A stretch of 64,000 nt of DNA. Source: Symbioplanes lichenis. Its GTDB lineage: Bacteria > Actinomycetota > Actinomycetes > Mycobacteriales > Micromonosporaceae. This document shows, piece by piece, positions 50,921-59,039 of the stretch. The notes beneath the pieces are model-generated. The model did no database searches. It was not told the DNA's origin and saw nothing but the letters and a program-made list of their open reading frames with translations. The DNA lies in assembly GCF_030709675.1 (NCBI RefSeq), contig NZ_JAUZQD010000007.1, positions 417,928 through 481,927 on the forward strand, written 5' to 3'. How positions within the stretch are numbered: position 1 is the stretch's first letter; each line of letters opens with the position of its first letter. The translations under genes were made by a program, and so were the position numbers.

Positions 50921-52369
50921 ATGCGGCACGCATGGCGGGTGGCGGACATACGGTCGGCCGAGAAAGCGCTGATGGCGATCTTGCCCGAGGGCACGTTGAT
51001 GCAGCGCGCCGCGGCCGGGCTGGCCCGTCGGTGCGCGTTGCTGCTGCGCGAGCGCGGCGGCGTCTACGGCGCGACGGTGGTGCTGCTCGTCGGCAGCGGC
51101 GACAACGGTGGCGATGCTCTTTACGCGGGCGCGCGGCTGGCTGCCCGGGGCGCTGCGGTGCTGGCTGTGTTACTGCAGCCCGAGAGAGCCCACGCGGCCG
51201 GGCTTGCGGCGCTGGTGCGCGCCGGCGGGCGTACGGTGGCGGGCTTGCCGTCCGTCGCCGACCTCGTGGTCGACGGCATCGTGGGCATCGGTGGCAGCGG
51301 CGGGTTGCGCTCGCAGGCGGCTCAGCTGGTCGCGGGTCTTTCCGGGTTGCGTGGGCGCGACGGCACGCGCCCGCCGGTCGTCGCGGTGGACGTGCCGAGC
51401 GGAGTGGCCGTCGACACCGGAGACGTCCCGGGTGACGCGGTTCACGCCGACGTGACGGTCACCTTCGGCTGTCTCAGGCCGGCCCATGTCGTGGGCCCCG
51501 CCGCGGCCCTGGCGGGCCTCGTCGAGCTGGTCGACATCGGCCTGGGTGCGACGCTGCACGCCGATCCGGCGGTACGCATCCCCGACGCGCCCGACATCGC
51601 GGCGTGGTGGCCCCGCCCCTCGGCGTCGTCCGACAAGTACACCCGGGGCGTGGTCGGAGTGGCGACGGGCTCCGCGAAGTATCCCGGCGCGGCGCTGCTG
51701 TCCGTGACCGGAGCCCTCGCCGGGCCCACCGGCATGGTGCGCTATGCGGGCAGCGCCGATCGGGAAGTCGTCCGGCAGCACCCTTCTGTCGTCGCCGTGT
51801 CCCGGGTCGCCGATGCCGGCCGGGTGCAGGCGTGGGTGTGCGGCTCCGGGCTGGGCACGAGCGACGACGCCCGGGAGGAGCTGCGGGGCGTCCTCGCGAG
51901 CTCCCTGCCGGTCCTGCTCGACGCCGATGCTCTGACTCTGCTCGTCGACGGGCAGCACGCGGAGTATCTCCGTCGGGAGGCGCCGCTGGTCGTCACGCCG
52001 CACGACCGGGAGTTCGAGCGCCTCGCCGGGGAGTTGCCCGGCGCCGATCGGATGGAGGCCGCCGCGCGGCTGGCTCGCAAACTCAACGGCGTCGTGCTGC
52101 TCAAGGGAGACAGGACGATCGTGGCGGCGCCGTCCGGCGAGACCTGGGCCAACCCGACGGGTACGCCCGAGCTGGCCACGGCCGGATCCGGTGACGTGCT
52201 GGCGGGGCTGCTCGGATCGTTGCTGGCCGCCGGAATGCCGGCCGAGCGGGCGGCGGTCGCGGCGGCTTACGTCCACGGACTGGCCGGCCGGCGGGCGGCA
52301 GCCGGGGGCCCGCCGACGTCCGCGGACGTGGCGGCCGCCCTGCGCCCCACCCTCGCCGAACTGCTGTGA
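50921..52369 (+). CDS. nnr: Bifunctional NAD(P)H-hydrate epimerase / ADP-dependent dehydratase
   Basis: Repairs hydrated NAD(P)H. N-terminal YjeF_N epimerase domain (residues 1-210: VLLVGSGDNGGDALYAG, DGIVGIGGSGGL, VAVDVPSGVAVDTGD) followed by the YjeF_C ADP-dependent dehydratase (VTPHDREFERLAG, TGTPELATAGSGDVLAGLL). 482 residues, ATG 50921 with GGTAGGGAG upstream. It lies between acpS and alr, a common actinobacterial order. Confidence 0.95.
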   Translation: MRHAWRVADIRSAEKALMAILPEGTLMQRAAAGLARRCALLLRERGGVYGATVVLLVGSGDNGGDALYAGARLAARGAAVLAVLLQPERAHAAGLAALVRAGGRTVAGLPSVADLVVDGIVGIGGSGGLRSQAAQLVAGLSGLRGRDGTRPPVVAVDVPSGVAVDTGDVPGDAVHADVTVTFGCLRPAHVVGPAAALAGLVELVDIGLGATLHADPAVRIPDAPDIAAWWPRPSASSDKYTRGVVGVATGSAKYPGAALLSVTGALAGPTGMVRYAGSADREVVRQHPSVVAVSRVADAGRVQAWVCGSGLGTSDDAREELRGVLASSLPVLLDADALTLLVDGQHAEYLRREAPLVVTPHDREFERLAGELPGADRMEAAARLARKLNGVVLLKGDRTIVAAPSGETWANPTGTPELATAGSGDVLAGLLGSLLAAGMPAERAAVAAAYVHGLAGRRAAAGGPPTSADVAAALRPTLAELL

Positions 52370-52383
52370 CCCGGACTGCTCAG

Positions 52384-52389
52384 TAGGGT
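52384..52389 (+). promoter_or_regulatory. -10-like element giving a leaderless alr transcript
   Basis: TAGGGT ends seven bases before ATG 52397. If used, the transcript would begin at that ATG, whose product starts MWQSEV as expected for Alr. Confidence 0.45.
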
Positions 52390-52396
52390 GATGAAC

Positions 52397-53548
52397 ATGT
52401 GGCAATCCGAAGTCCGGATCGATCTGGACGCCATCGCCGGCAACGTGGCGACGCTGCGCGCGGGCACGACCGCCGAGGTCATGGCCGTGGTCAAGGCCGA
52501 CGGCTACGGGCACGGCATGCTGCCCTCGGCCCGGGCCGCCCTGGCCGGCGGCGCCACCTGGCTCGGCGTGGTGACCCTCGACGAAGCTCTGCAGCTGCGG
52601 CGGGCCGGGCTGACAGCACCGATCCTGTCCTGGCTCCATTCGCCCGGAATGCCGCTGCACGAGGGCGTCGAGGCGGAGATCGATCTCAACGCGGGCAGCC
52701 TTCCGCAGCTCGCGGAGGTCGTCGCGGCGGCACAACGGGCGGGGCGGACGGCCCGGGTGCATCTCAAGATCGACACAGGGCTGGCCCGCGGGGGCTCGAC
52801 TCCCGACGAGTGGCCGGCCCTGCTCGAGGCGGCGGCTAAGGCCCAGGCCGACGGCGATGCGGAGATCGTCGGCGTGTGGAGCCACTTCGTCCGCTCCGAC
52901 GAGCCCGGGCACGAGACGACGGACCGTCAGCTCGCCGTCTTCGCCGAGGGGCTGGCGACGGCCGAGCAGTTCGGCATCGAGCCGCGCTACCGCCACATCG
53001 CCAACTCGGCGGCGACGCTGAGCCGGCCCGACTCACACTACGACCTGGTCCGGCCCGGTCTGGCCGTCTACGGCATCTCGCCGCTGCCCGGGCCGCAGCC
53101 GCCCGGTCTGCGGCCGGCGATGACCGCCCGGGCGCGGGTCGCGCTCACCAAGCGGGTGCCGGCCGGGCAGGGCGTCTCGTACGGGCACGCGTACCACACC
53201 GCGAGCGAGACGACGCTGGCTCTGGTGCCGCTCGGCTACGGCGACGGCGTGCCGCGACATGCCTCGAACGTGGGGCCGGTGCTGCTGGGCGACAAGGTTC
53301 GCACGATCGCCGGACGGGTGTGCATGGACCAGATCGTGCTGGACTGCGGGGACGACCCGGTGCGGGCCGGCGACGTCGCCACCCTCTTCGGCCCGGGTGC
53401 GCACGGTGAGCCGACCGCCACGGACTGGGCGGACGCGATCGGGACGATCAGCTGGGAGATCGTCACGCGGTTCGGAGCGGCGCGGGTGCCCCGGGTGTTC
53501 GACGGGACCGCCGGGTTGGCCGGCTCTTCGACCGGAGCAGACGCGTGA
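52397..53548 (+). CDS. alr: Alanine racemase
   Basis: Interconverts L- and D-alanine for peptidoglycan. The PLP lysine is in VVKADGYGHG (Lys33), and the C-terminal catalytic tyrosine region is VSYGHAYHTA. VCMDQIVLDC also matches. 383 residues from ATG 52397, chosen because most homologues begin MWQ and a -10 element lies seven bases upstream; in-frame ATG 52391 and GTG 52388 also exist. The stop overlaps the next gene. Confidence 0.96.
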   Translation: MWQSEVRIDLDAIAGNVATLRAGTTAEVMAVVKADGYGHGMLPSARAALAGGATWLGVVTLDEALQLRRAGLTAPILSWLHSPGMPLHEGVEAEIDLNAGSLPQLAEVVAAAQRAGRTARVHLKIDTGLARGGSTPDEWPALLEAAAKAQADGDAEIVGVWSHFVRSDEPGHETTDRQLAVFAEGLATAEQFGIEPRYRHIANSAATLSRPDSHYDLVRPGLAVYGISPLPGPQPPGLRPAMTARARVALTKRVPAGQGVSYGHAYHTASETTLALVPLGYGDGVPRHASNVGPVLLGDKVRTIAGRVCMDQIVLDCGDDPVRAGDVATLFGPGAHGEPTATDWADAIGTISWEIVTRFGAARVPRVFDGTAGLAGSSTGADA

Positions 53549-54663
53549 GCCCGGCCCGAGCTGTTCCGTCGTCTTTGTCGACGTCTTTGTCCAAGGCGGT
53601 TCCCTCGCGTAAGCAGGTCGGCATCGCCGGTGCTGTGGTGGGTGTCGCCGCGGCCGGTCTCGCGACGGCGTTCGCGGTCGAGCGGCTGCTGGTGCGCCGG
53701 TCGGTGCGGACATCAGAAGACCCGTACGTCGACGAGGAGTTCGGCGACCAGCCGTTCGACGAGGAGCTGACCGTCACCGCGGCCGACGGCACCGAGCTGC
53801 ACGTCGAGATCGTCGAGCCGCGGGTGGAATCGGGCGAGCCCAAGCCGACGATCGTGTTCGTGCACGGGTTCGCGCTGGACATGGGCACGTTCTACTTCCA
53901 GCGCCAGGTGCTCACCGAGCGCGGCGACCACCGGCTCGTCTTCTACGACCAGCCGGGGCACGGACGGTCGAGCCGGCTCAAGTCCGGCCAGTACGACATC
54001 GCGGCGCTCGGCAAGTCGCTGGCGGCCGTGCTCGACGCCACGGTCCCGGACGGGCACATCATCCTCGTCGGACACTCCATGGGCGGCATGACGATCATGG
54101 CGTTCGCCGAGCAGTACCCGGAGTGGTTCGGCAATCGCGTGACCGGCGTGGTCCTCATGTCCACGTCGGCGGGCCTGATCGACAAGACGAAGCTGGGGCT
54201 GCCGAGCCTCGTGGCCCGGGCGAGCGCGCCCTTCTTCCCGCTCTGGTCGGGGGCGGCCCGGCTCGGCGGCGGAACCATCGACCGGGCGCGGATCGTGTCG
54301 TCCGATCTCGCGTGGCTACTGACCCGCCGGTACGGCTTCGGCGAGACACGGCCCAGCCCGTCGCTGGTGACCTTCGTCGAGGAGATGAACTCCCGGACGT
54401 CGGTGGAGACGCTGACCAAATACCTGCACACGCTCTACACCCACAACCGCTTCCCGGCGCTGTCGGTGCTCAAGGGCGTGCCGGTGCTGGTGCTGGTCGG
54501 GACCAAGGACTATCTGACCCCGGTGACGCATTCCGAGGAGATCGCCCGGCATCTCCCGGACGCCGAGCTGATCAAGATCGACAACAGTGGACACGTGGTG
54601 ATGCTGGAAAAGGCGGACGAGGTCAACGCGGCGCTGCTGCCCTTCCTGGACAAGATCTCATGA
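53545..54663 (+). CDS. Membrane-anchored alpha/beta hydrolase
   Basis: 372 residues. An N-terminal hydrophobic segment (IAGAVVGVAAAGLATAFAVE, about residues 26-45) anchors the protein. The hydrolase core has FVHGFALDMGTF (oxyanion HG), nucleophile elbow GHSMGG (about residue 175), and likely Asp and His in GTKDYLTPV and DNSGHVVML. GTG start overlaps the alr stop, and its stop overlaps tsaE (ATGA). The position between alr and tsaE is conserved in actinobacteria, but the substrate is unknown. Confidence 0.9.
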   Translation: MSPARAVPSSLSTSLSKAVPSRKQVGIAGAVVGVAAAGLATAFAVERLLVRRSVRTSEDPYVDEEFGDQPFDEELTVTAADGTELHVEIVEPRVESGEPKPTIVFVHGFALDMGTFYFQRQVLTERGDHRLVFYDQPGHGRSSRLKSGQYDIAALGKSLAAVLDATVPDGHIILVGHSMGGMTIMAFAEQYPEWFGNRVTGVVLMSTSAGLIDKTKLGLPSLVARASAPFFPLWSGAARLGGGTIDRARIVSSDLAWLLTRRYGFGETRPSPSLVTFVEEMNSRTSVETLTKYLHTLYTHNRFPALSVLKGVPVLVLVGTKDYLTPVTHSEEIARHLPDAELIKIDNSGHVVMLEKADEVNAALLPFLDKIS

Positions 54664-55133
54664 GCTTCCGTCTGTCGACTGTGGAGGAGACGCACGCCTT
54701 CGGGACGCGGCTGGCCGGGATCCTGCGACCGGGTGATCTGCTGCTGCTGACCGGGCCACTGGGCGCGGGCAAGACGGCTCTGGTGCAGGGGATCGGGGCG
54801 GGGCTGAAGGTGGTCGGGAGCATCACGTCGCCGACTTTCGTGATCGCTCGGGTGCATCGGGCGGATGTGGGGCGGGGCGGGGTGGTGCCGCTGGTGCACG
54901 CGGATGCGTACAGGCTGGGGGATGCGCCCGACCCGCGCGCCGAGATCGACGACCTGGACCTGGACGCGTCGGCGGAGGACGCGGTGACGGTGGTCGAGTG
55001 GGGCGCCGGGATGGTCGAGCAGCTGAACGACGAGTACCTGGGCGTCCGGATCGATCGGCTCGAGGACGACACGCGGGTGATCGAGCTGCGGCCTTGCGGC
55101 GGGGACTGGGCGGAGCGGATCAAAGAGCTGTGA
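54660..55133 (+). CDS. tsaE: tRNA t6A biosynthesis ATPase TsaE
   Basis: 157 residues. Walker A GPLGAGKTA (32-40), SITSPTFVIAR, LVHADAYRLGD and VVEWGAGM are the family signatures. With TsaB and TsaD it drives threonylcarbamoyl transfer to A37 of ANN-decoding tRNAs. It is coupled to the upstream hydrolase by ATGA. A TsaC gene is not in this window. Confidence 0.95.
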   Translation: MSFRLSTVEETHAFGTRLAGILRPGDLLLLTGPLGAGKTALVQGIGAGLKVVGSITSPTFVIARVHRADVGRGGVVPLVHADAYRLGDAPDPRAEIDDLDLDASAEDAVTVVEWGAGMVEQLNDEYLGVRIDRLEDDTRVIELRPCGGDWAERIKEL

Positions 55134-55202
55134 GGGTACGGGAAAGTGTCGTACCCGGTGGCTATGGTTTCTGCGTCCCGCCTTCGAAAGACCGGAGCTG
55201 AC

Positions 55203-55883
55203 GTGAATCTTGCTGAGCTGCTGCCGCCCGCCTGGCGCTCGGAGCTCGACCCGTTCCTGGACCCCGCGGCGACCGCGGCGCTCGGGGCGTTCGTGGGCGA
55301 GCAGTACAGCACGCACACGATCTATCCGCCGATCGAGGACCTTTTCGCGGCCTACCGGCTGTGCTCGCCCGAGCAGACGCGGGTGCTGATCCTCGGCCAG
55401 GATCCCTATCACGGGGCGGGCCAGGCGCATGGGCTGAGCTTCAGCGTGCGGGACGGGGTGCGGGTGCCGCCCTCGTTGCGCAACGTCTACAAGGAGCTCG
55501 CCGAGGATGTCGGGGTGCCGCCGTCCTCGAGTGGCGACCTCACGGGCTGGGCGCGGCAGGGAGTGCTGCTGCTCAACGCGGTGCTGACGGTGAAAGAGAA
55601 GTCGGCCGGCTCGCACAAGGACAAGGGCTGGGAGATCTTCACGGACGCGACGATCCGGGCGCTCAATGCCCGCTCGGAGCGGATCGTGTTCCTGCTGTGG
55701 GGCGCCTACGCACGCAAGAAGACGGCGCTGATCACCAACCCGGCCCACACCATCATCGAGTCGGGCCACCCGAGCCCGATGAACGGCGGCCGCGACTTCT
55801 TCGGCGCCCGCATGTTCAGCGCGACGAACAAGGCCCTCGCCGACGCCGGCCGCCCGGTCATCAACTGGGACCCGCGCGCCTGA
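55203..55883 (+). CDS. ung: Uracil-DNA glycosylase, family 1
   Basis: Excises uracil from DNA. Catalytic loop GQDPYHG (residues 66-72, Asp67 as general base), GVLLLNAVLTV, and the HPSPMN variant of the leucine-loop motif near residue 187. 226 residues from GTG 55203 (GGAG five bases upstream). It interrupts the tsaE-tsaB pair; a -10-like TATGGT lies at 55163. Confidence 0.95.
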   Translation: MNLAELLPPAWRSELDPFLDPAATAALGAFVGEQYSTHTIYPPIEDLFAAYRLCSPEQTRVLILGQDPYHGAGQAHGLSFSVRDGVRVPPSLRNVYKELAEDVGVPPSSSGDLTGWARQGVLLLNAVLTVKEKSAGSHKDKGWEIFTDATIRALNARSERIVFLLWGAYARKKTALITNPAHTIIESGHPSPMNGGRDFFGARMFSATNKALADAGRPVINWDPRA

Positions 55884-55897
55884 GCCCGCCCCCGCCC

Positions 55898-56217
55898 CTC
55901 GCCGAATCGCCGGATCGCCACGTCGCCGCGTCGCCACGTCGCCGGATCGCCGCGTCGCCGAGCCGCCGAATCGCCGAGCCGCCGAATCGCCACGTCGCCG
56001 GATCGTCAGGTCGCCGAGCCGCCGAAACGTCAGGTCGCCAGGTCGCCGGGTCGCCGTAACGCCGGGGCGCGGGGTGCCGGGTTGCTGGGACGCCGGGGTG
56101 CGAGGTCGTGGGGTGGCCGGGTTGCTGGGACGCCGGGGCCGCGAGGTCGCTGGGTCGCGGGGCTGGCGGGTCGCTGGAGCACCGGGTCGCTGGATTGCTG
56201 GATCGCCGGTTCGCGAG
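55898..56217. repeat. 320-bp array of about 40 degenerate octamers between ung and tsaB
   Basis: From 55898 the sequence runs in eight-base steps: GTCGCCGC, GTCGCCAC, GTCGCCGG, ATCGCCGC, GTCGCCGA and so on. About 20 units of consensus RTCGCCRN are followed by about 20 that drift to GTCGCTGG and TTGCTGGG. One local single-base shift in the middle is compensated later. The period is not a multiple of three and no gene spans it. The remaining bases to 56479 hold no feature except the tsaB -10. Confidence 0.9.
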
Positions 56218-56467
56218 GGGCTCGCCGGGGCGCGGGTGCGAGAGGGCGCGCGCCGAGGTGGTGGCTGCGGCGAGTCGGCGAACCAGGGAAGGCGGCACGG
56301 GTTCGGCTGCGGTGCGCGTTCGAACGGGGCGGCCGAGTGCGGCGCGCCTTCACCGTCGGTATGAGGCCCGCGCCACGTGTCTGGGTGGCGGGGATCTGCG
56401 TGAGGGGCGTCGCGTCGTGCCGGTCCAGCGATCGGACCGGGGGTGCGGCGGGGCGGCGGGGGAAAGC

Positions 56468-56473
56468 TACTGT
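56468..56473 (+). promoter_or_regulatory. -10-like element giving a leaderless tsaB transcript
   Basis: TACTGT ends six bases before GTG 56480. No Shine-Dalgarno precedes the GTG. Confidence 0.45.
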
Positions 56474-56479
56474 TTGTTG

Positions 56480-57136
56480 GTGCTCGTTCTAGCTCTTGAC
56501 ACTGCCACCCCTGCCGTCACGGCGGCGCTGGCCGAGGTGGGTGATGGTGGGCTGCTGCGGGGGCTGGGGGAGCGGCGGACCGTTGATCCCCGGGCGCACG
56601 GGGAGTTGCTCGCGCCGCAGGTGAGGCTTGTGCTTCAGGAGGCTGGGCGGACTGCTCGCGAGGTGGGGGCGGTTGTTGCCGGGCTGGGGCCGGGGCCGTT
56701 CACCGGGTTGCGGGTCGGGCTGGCCACGGCGGCGGCCATGGGGCAGGCGCTGGGGGTTCCGACTTACGGTGTTTGTTCGCTTGATGCGCTTGGGCGGGCG
56801 GCCGGGCCGGGGCGGGTGCTCGTGGCCACCGATGCGCGGCGGCGGGAGGTCTACTACGCGGTCTATGAGGACGGGGTGCGTGTCGGCGAGCCCGATGTGG
56901 GCAAGCCCGCCGATCTTCATGTGACTGCGGACCGGGCTGTCGGGGAGGGTGCGGTCAAGTACAGCGAGGTGTTCGGGATGCCGATCGACGATCGGGTGCT
57001 GTATCCCTCCGGGGAGGCGTTGATCGCGCTGGCCCTCGACAAGATTCGCGGCGGGACGGGCGAAGTGCTCACCCCGCTCTACCTGCGCCGCCCCGACGCG
57101 GTTGCCGCCGCCGAGCGAAAGAGCGTGCTGCAATGA
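56480..57136 (+). CDS. tsaB: tRNA t6A biosynthesis protein TsaB
   Basis: 218 residues from GTG 56480: MLVLALDTATPAVTAAL, HGELLAPQVRLVLQEAG and GLGPGPFTGLRVGLATA are typical. It is the ASKHA-fold partner of TsaD with a degenerate active site. The start is chosen by homology (most members begin just before LALDTAT) and by the -10. Codon use in the first 60 codons is less GC-biased than in its neighbours. The stop overlaps a 38-codon ORF (ATGA). Confidence 0.93.
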   Translation: MLVLALDTATPAVTAALAEVGDGGLLRGLGERRTVDPRAHGELLAPQVRLVLQEAGRTAREVGAVVAGLGPGPFTGLRVGLATAAAMGQALGVPTYGVCSLDALGRAAGPGRVLVATDARRREVYYAVYEDGVRVGEPDVGKPADLHVTADRAVGEGAVKYSEVFGMPIDDRVLYPSGEALIALALDKIRGGTGEVLTPLYLRRPDAVAAAERKSVLQ

Positions 57137-57249
57137 TCAAGGCGCCGGGCAAGGAAGCGACCAAGGCGCCAGGCCGGAAAGCGACCAAGGCGCCGGGTAA
57201 GGACGTGACCAAGGCGCCGGGCCGGCAGCGGAAGAGCGGGCACCGATGA
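57133..57249 (+). CDS. Candidate 38-residue KAPG-repeat micro-protein
   Basis: ATG 57133 overlaps the tsaB stop (ATGA), and its TGA overlaps the rimI ATG (ATGA), so it fits exactly between two genes in a third frame. The product is four repeats of KAPG[KR]xxT, very basic and without hydrophobic segments. It has no recognisable domain. The double overlap is the usual sign of translational coupling in this operon. The alternative is a 24-bp repeat that lengthens the tsaB-rimI spacer while keeping a frame open by chance. Confidence 0.5.
   Translation: MIKAPGKEATKAPGRKATKAPGKDVTKAPGRQRKSGHR
57139..57234 (+). repeat. Four 24-bp direct repeats within the micro-ORF
   Basis: Units at 57139, 57163, 57187 and 57211 each begin AAGGCGCC. 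The 24-bp period is a multiple of three, so the frame of the 38-codon ORF is preserved. Most differences lie in the second half of the unit. Confidence 0.88.
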
Positions 57250-57686
57250 CCACGCCACCGGCTCTCGAGCGGTTCCGCTGGTGGCACATCGCCGAGGTGC
57301 TGCCGATCGAGGAGGATCTTTTCGGCGCGGAGAAGTGGTCGGCGGCCATGTTCTGGAACGAGCTGGCCCAGCGGAACTACTACGTCGTCGCGACGGACGG
57401 CGCCTCGCTGCTCGGGTACGCCGGTCTCAACGTGGTGGACGAGCAGGAGAGCTGGGTGCAGAACATCGCGGTCCGCCGTGAGGCCCAGAAGCGTGGCATC
57501 GGCCGCCTCCTGCTCGAGGATCTCATCGAGCGAGCCGGCCGCCGGAAGGTGCTGCTCGAGGTCGCGGTGGACAACGCGCCGGCCCAGCACCTCTACGCCA
57601 CCTATGACTTCGAGCCCGTCGGGATCCGGCGCGGCTACTACCAGCCCAGCAACACCGACGCCCTGGTGATGATGCGAGATGCCTGA
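57246..57686 (+). CDS. rimI: [Ribosomal protein S18]-alanine N-acetyltransferase-like GNAT
   Basis: 146 residues, one GNAT domain: LFGAEKWSAAMFWNELAQRN, VQNIAVRREAQKRGIGRLLL with the acetyl-CoA loop QKRGIG, and HLYATYDFEPVGIRRGYYQP. The GAEKWS segment matches RimI. Context between tsaB and tsaD is the usual one for rimI. ATG overlaps the micro-ORF stop; the last eight bases overlap tsaD. Confidence 0.94.
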   Translation: MTTPPALERFRWWHIAEVLPIEEDLFGAEKWSAAMFWNELAQRNYYVVATDGASLLGYAGLNVVDEQESWVQNIAVRREAQKRGIGRLLLEDLIERAGRRKVLLEVAVDNAPAQHLYATYDFEPVGIRRGYYQPSNTDALVMMRDA

Positions 57687-58731
57687 CGAGCCCCTGGTCC
57701 TCGGGATCGAGACCTCCTGCGACGAGACCGGCGTGGGAGTTGTGCGTGGGCACACCCTGCTCGCCGACGCGCTGGCCAGCAGTGTCGAGCAGCACGCGCG
57801 GTTCGGCGGTGTGGTGCCCGAGGTGGCCAGCCGGGCGCACCTCGAGGCCATGGTGCCGACCATGCAGCGCGCGCTCGACGAGGCCGGCGTCACGCTCAAT
57901 GACATCGACGCGATCGCCGTGACCTCCGGGCCCGGTCTTGCGGGGGCGCTGCTCGTCGGGGTCGCCGCCGCCAAGGGGTACGCCCTCGCGGCCGACAAGC
58001 CGATCTACGGCGTCAACCATCTCGCGGCCCACGTGGCCGTCGACACCCTGGAGCACGGCCCGCTGCCCGAGCCCGCGGTCGCGATGCTCGTCTCCGGCGG
58101 TCACTCCTCCCTGCTGCTCGTGGACGACCTGACCGCGGGCGTGACCCCGCTGGGCGCCACGATCGACGACGCCGCCGGGGAGGCCTTCGACAAGGTCGCG
58201 CGGCTGCTCGGGATGGGTTTCCCGGGCGGGCCGGTGATCGACCGGTCGGCGCGGGCGGGCGACCGGGCGTCCATCATGTTCCCGCGTGGGCTCACCGGGC
58301 CCCGTGATCAGGAACGGCACCGCTTCGACTTCTCGTTCTCGGGGCTCAAGACCGCGGTCGCCCGCTGGGTCGAGGCGCGAGAGCGGGCCGGCGAGCCGGT
58401 GCCGGTCGCGGACGTGGCGGCGAGCTTCCAGGAGGCGGTGTGCGACGTGCTCACCGCGAAGGCGCTCGACGCGTGCCGGGAGCACGGCGTGGAGACGCTC
58501 GTGATCGGGGGCGGGGTGGCGGCCAACTCGCGGCTGCGGCTGCTGGCCGAGGAGCGGGCGGCCAAGCTGGGCATCCGCGTACGCGTCCCGCGCCCCCAGC
58601 TCTGCACCGACAACGGCGCCATGGTGGCGGCCCTCGGGTCACACCTCGTGGCGGCGGGCGTGGCCCCGAGCCGGCTCGACCTGCCCGCGGATTCGGCAAT
58701 GTCATTGACCGATGTCGTGGCCGCGGGGTAG
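57679..58731 (+). CDS. tsaD: tRNA N6-adenosine threonylcarbamoyltransferase
   Basis: Catalytic subunit of t6A synthesis. ETSCDETGVG at residues 11-20, metal ligands His114 and His118 in HLAAH, and VSGGHSSLL and DDAAGEAFDKVARLLG intact. 350 residues, ATG overlapping rimI by eight bases. Confidence 0.96.
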   Translation: MPDEPLVLGIETSCDETGVGVVRGHTLLADALASSVEQHARFGGVVPEVASRAHLEAMVPTMQRALDEAGVTLNDIDAIAVTSGPGLAGALLVGVAAAKGYALAADKPIYGVNHLAAHVAVDTLEHGPLPEPAVAMLVSGGHSSLLLVDDLTAGVTPLGATIDDAAGEAFDKVARLLGMGFPGGPVIDRSARAGDRASIMFPRGLTGPRDQERHRFDFSFSGLKTAVARWVEARERAGEPVPVADVAASFQEAVCDVLTAKALDACREHGVETLVIGGGVAANSRLRLLAEERAAKLGIRVRVPRPQLCTDNGAMVAALGSHLVAAGVAPSRLDLPADSAMSLTDVVAAG

Positions 58732-58740
58732 GAAGCACGG

Positions 58741-58995
58741 ATGATCGCACGCATGTGGGAGGTCCGCGCCTCGCGCAGTGGCTTCGACGAGCTGCTGAGC
58801 TGGGTCTGCGACGTGGCGGTGCCGCAACTGGAGGTGCTGCCCTCGCACGTGTCGAGCGAGGTCTACTCCTCGACCGATCTGCGCATTGTGGTCATCAGCC
58901 GGTGGCGCAATACCCCGGAAGAGTTACCCGCGCCGCCCGCCGAGCTGGTGGCAAGATCTCCGCACGTGTGGGATTTCACGCCGGTCGATAGATAA
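58741..58995 (+). CDS. Conserved small protein, possibly ABM-like
   Basis: 84 residues from ATG 58741. MWEVRASRSGFDELLSWVCD, a central EVYSSTDLRIVVISRW, then LPAPPAELVARSPHVWDFTP. The alpha/beta pattern is that of a dimeric ferredoxin-like (ABM) fold, but no heme or catalytic motif is clear. Ten bases after tsaD, so probably in the same transcript; 44 bases before the exporter genes. Confidence 0.75.
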   Translation: MIARMWEVRASRSGFDELLSWVCDVAVPQLEVLPSHVSSEVYSSTDLRIVVISRWRNTPEELPAPPAELVARSPHVWDFTPVDR

Positions 58996-59039
58996 GGCAG
59001 CTAGATCGTGATCACGGGATTACGTAACGTCGAAGGGCG

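Noticed and set aside
55890..56480. Protein-coding frames through the octamer array
   Set aside because: They encode only period-8 Arg/Ala/Ser/Pro repeats in every frame, as expected for an octamer repeat translated, and lack Shine-Dalgarno signals.
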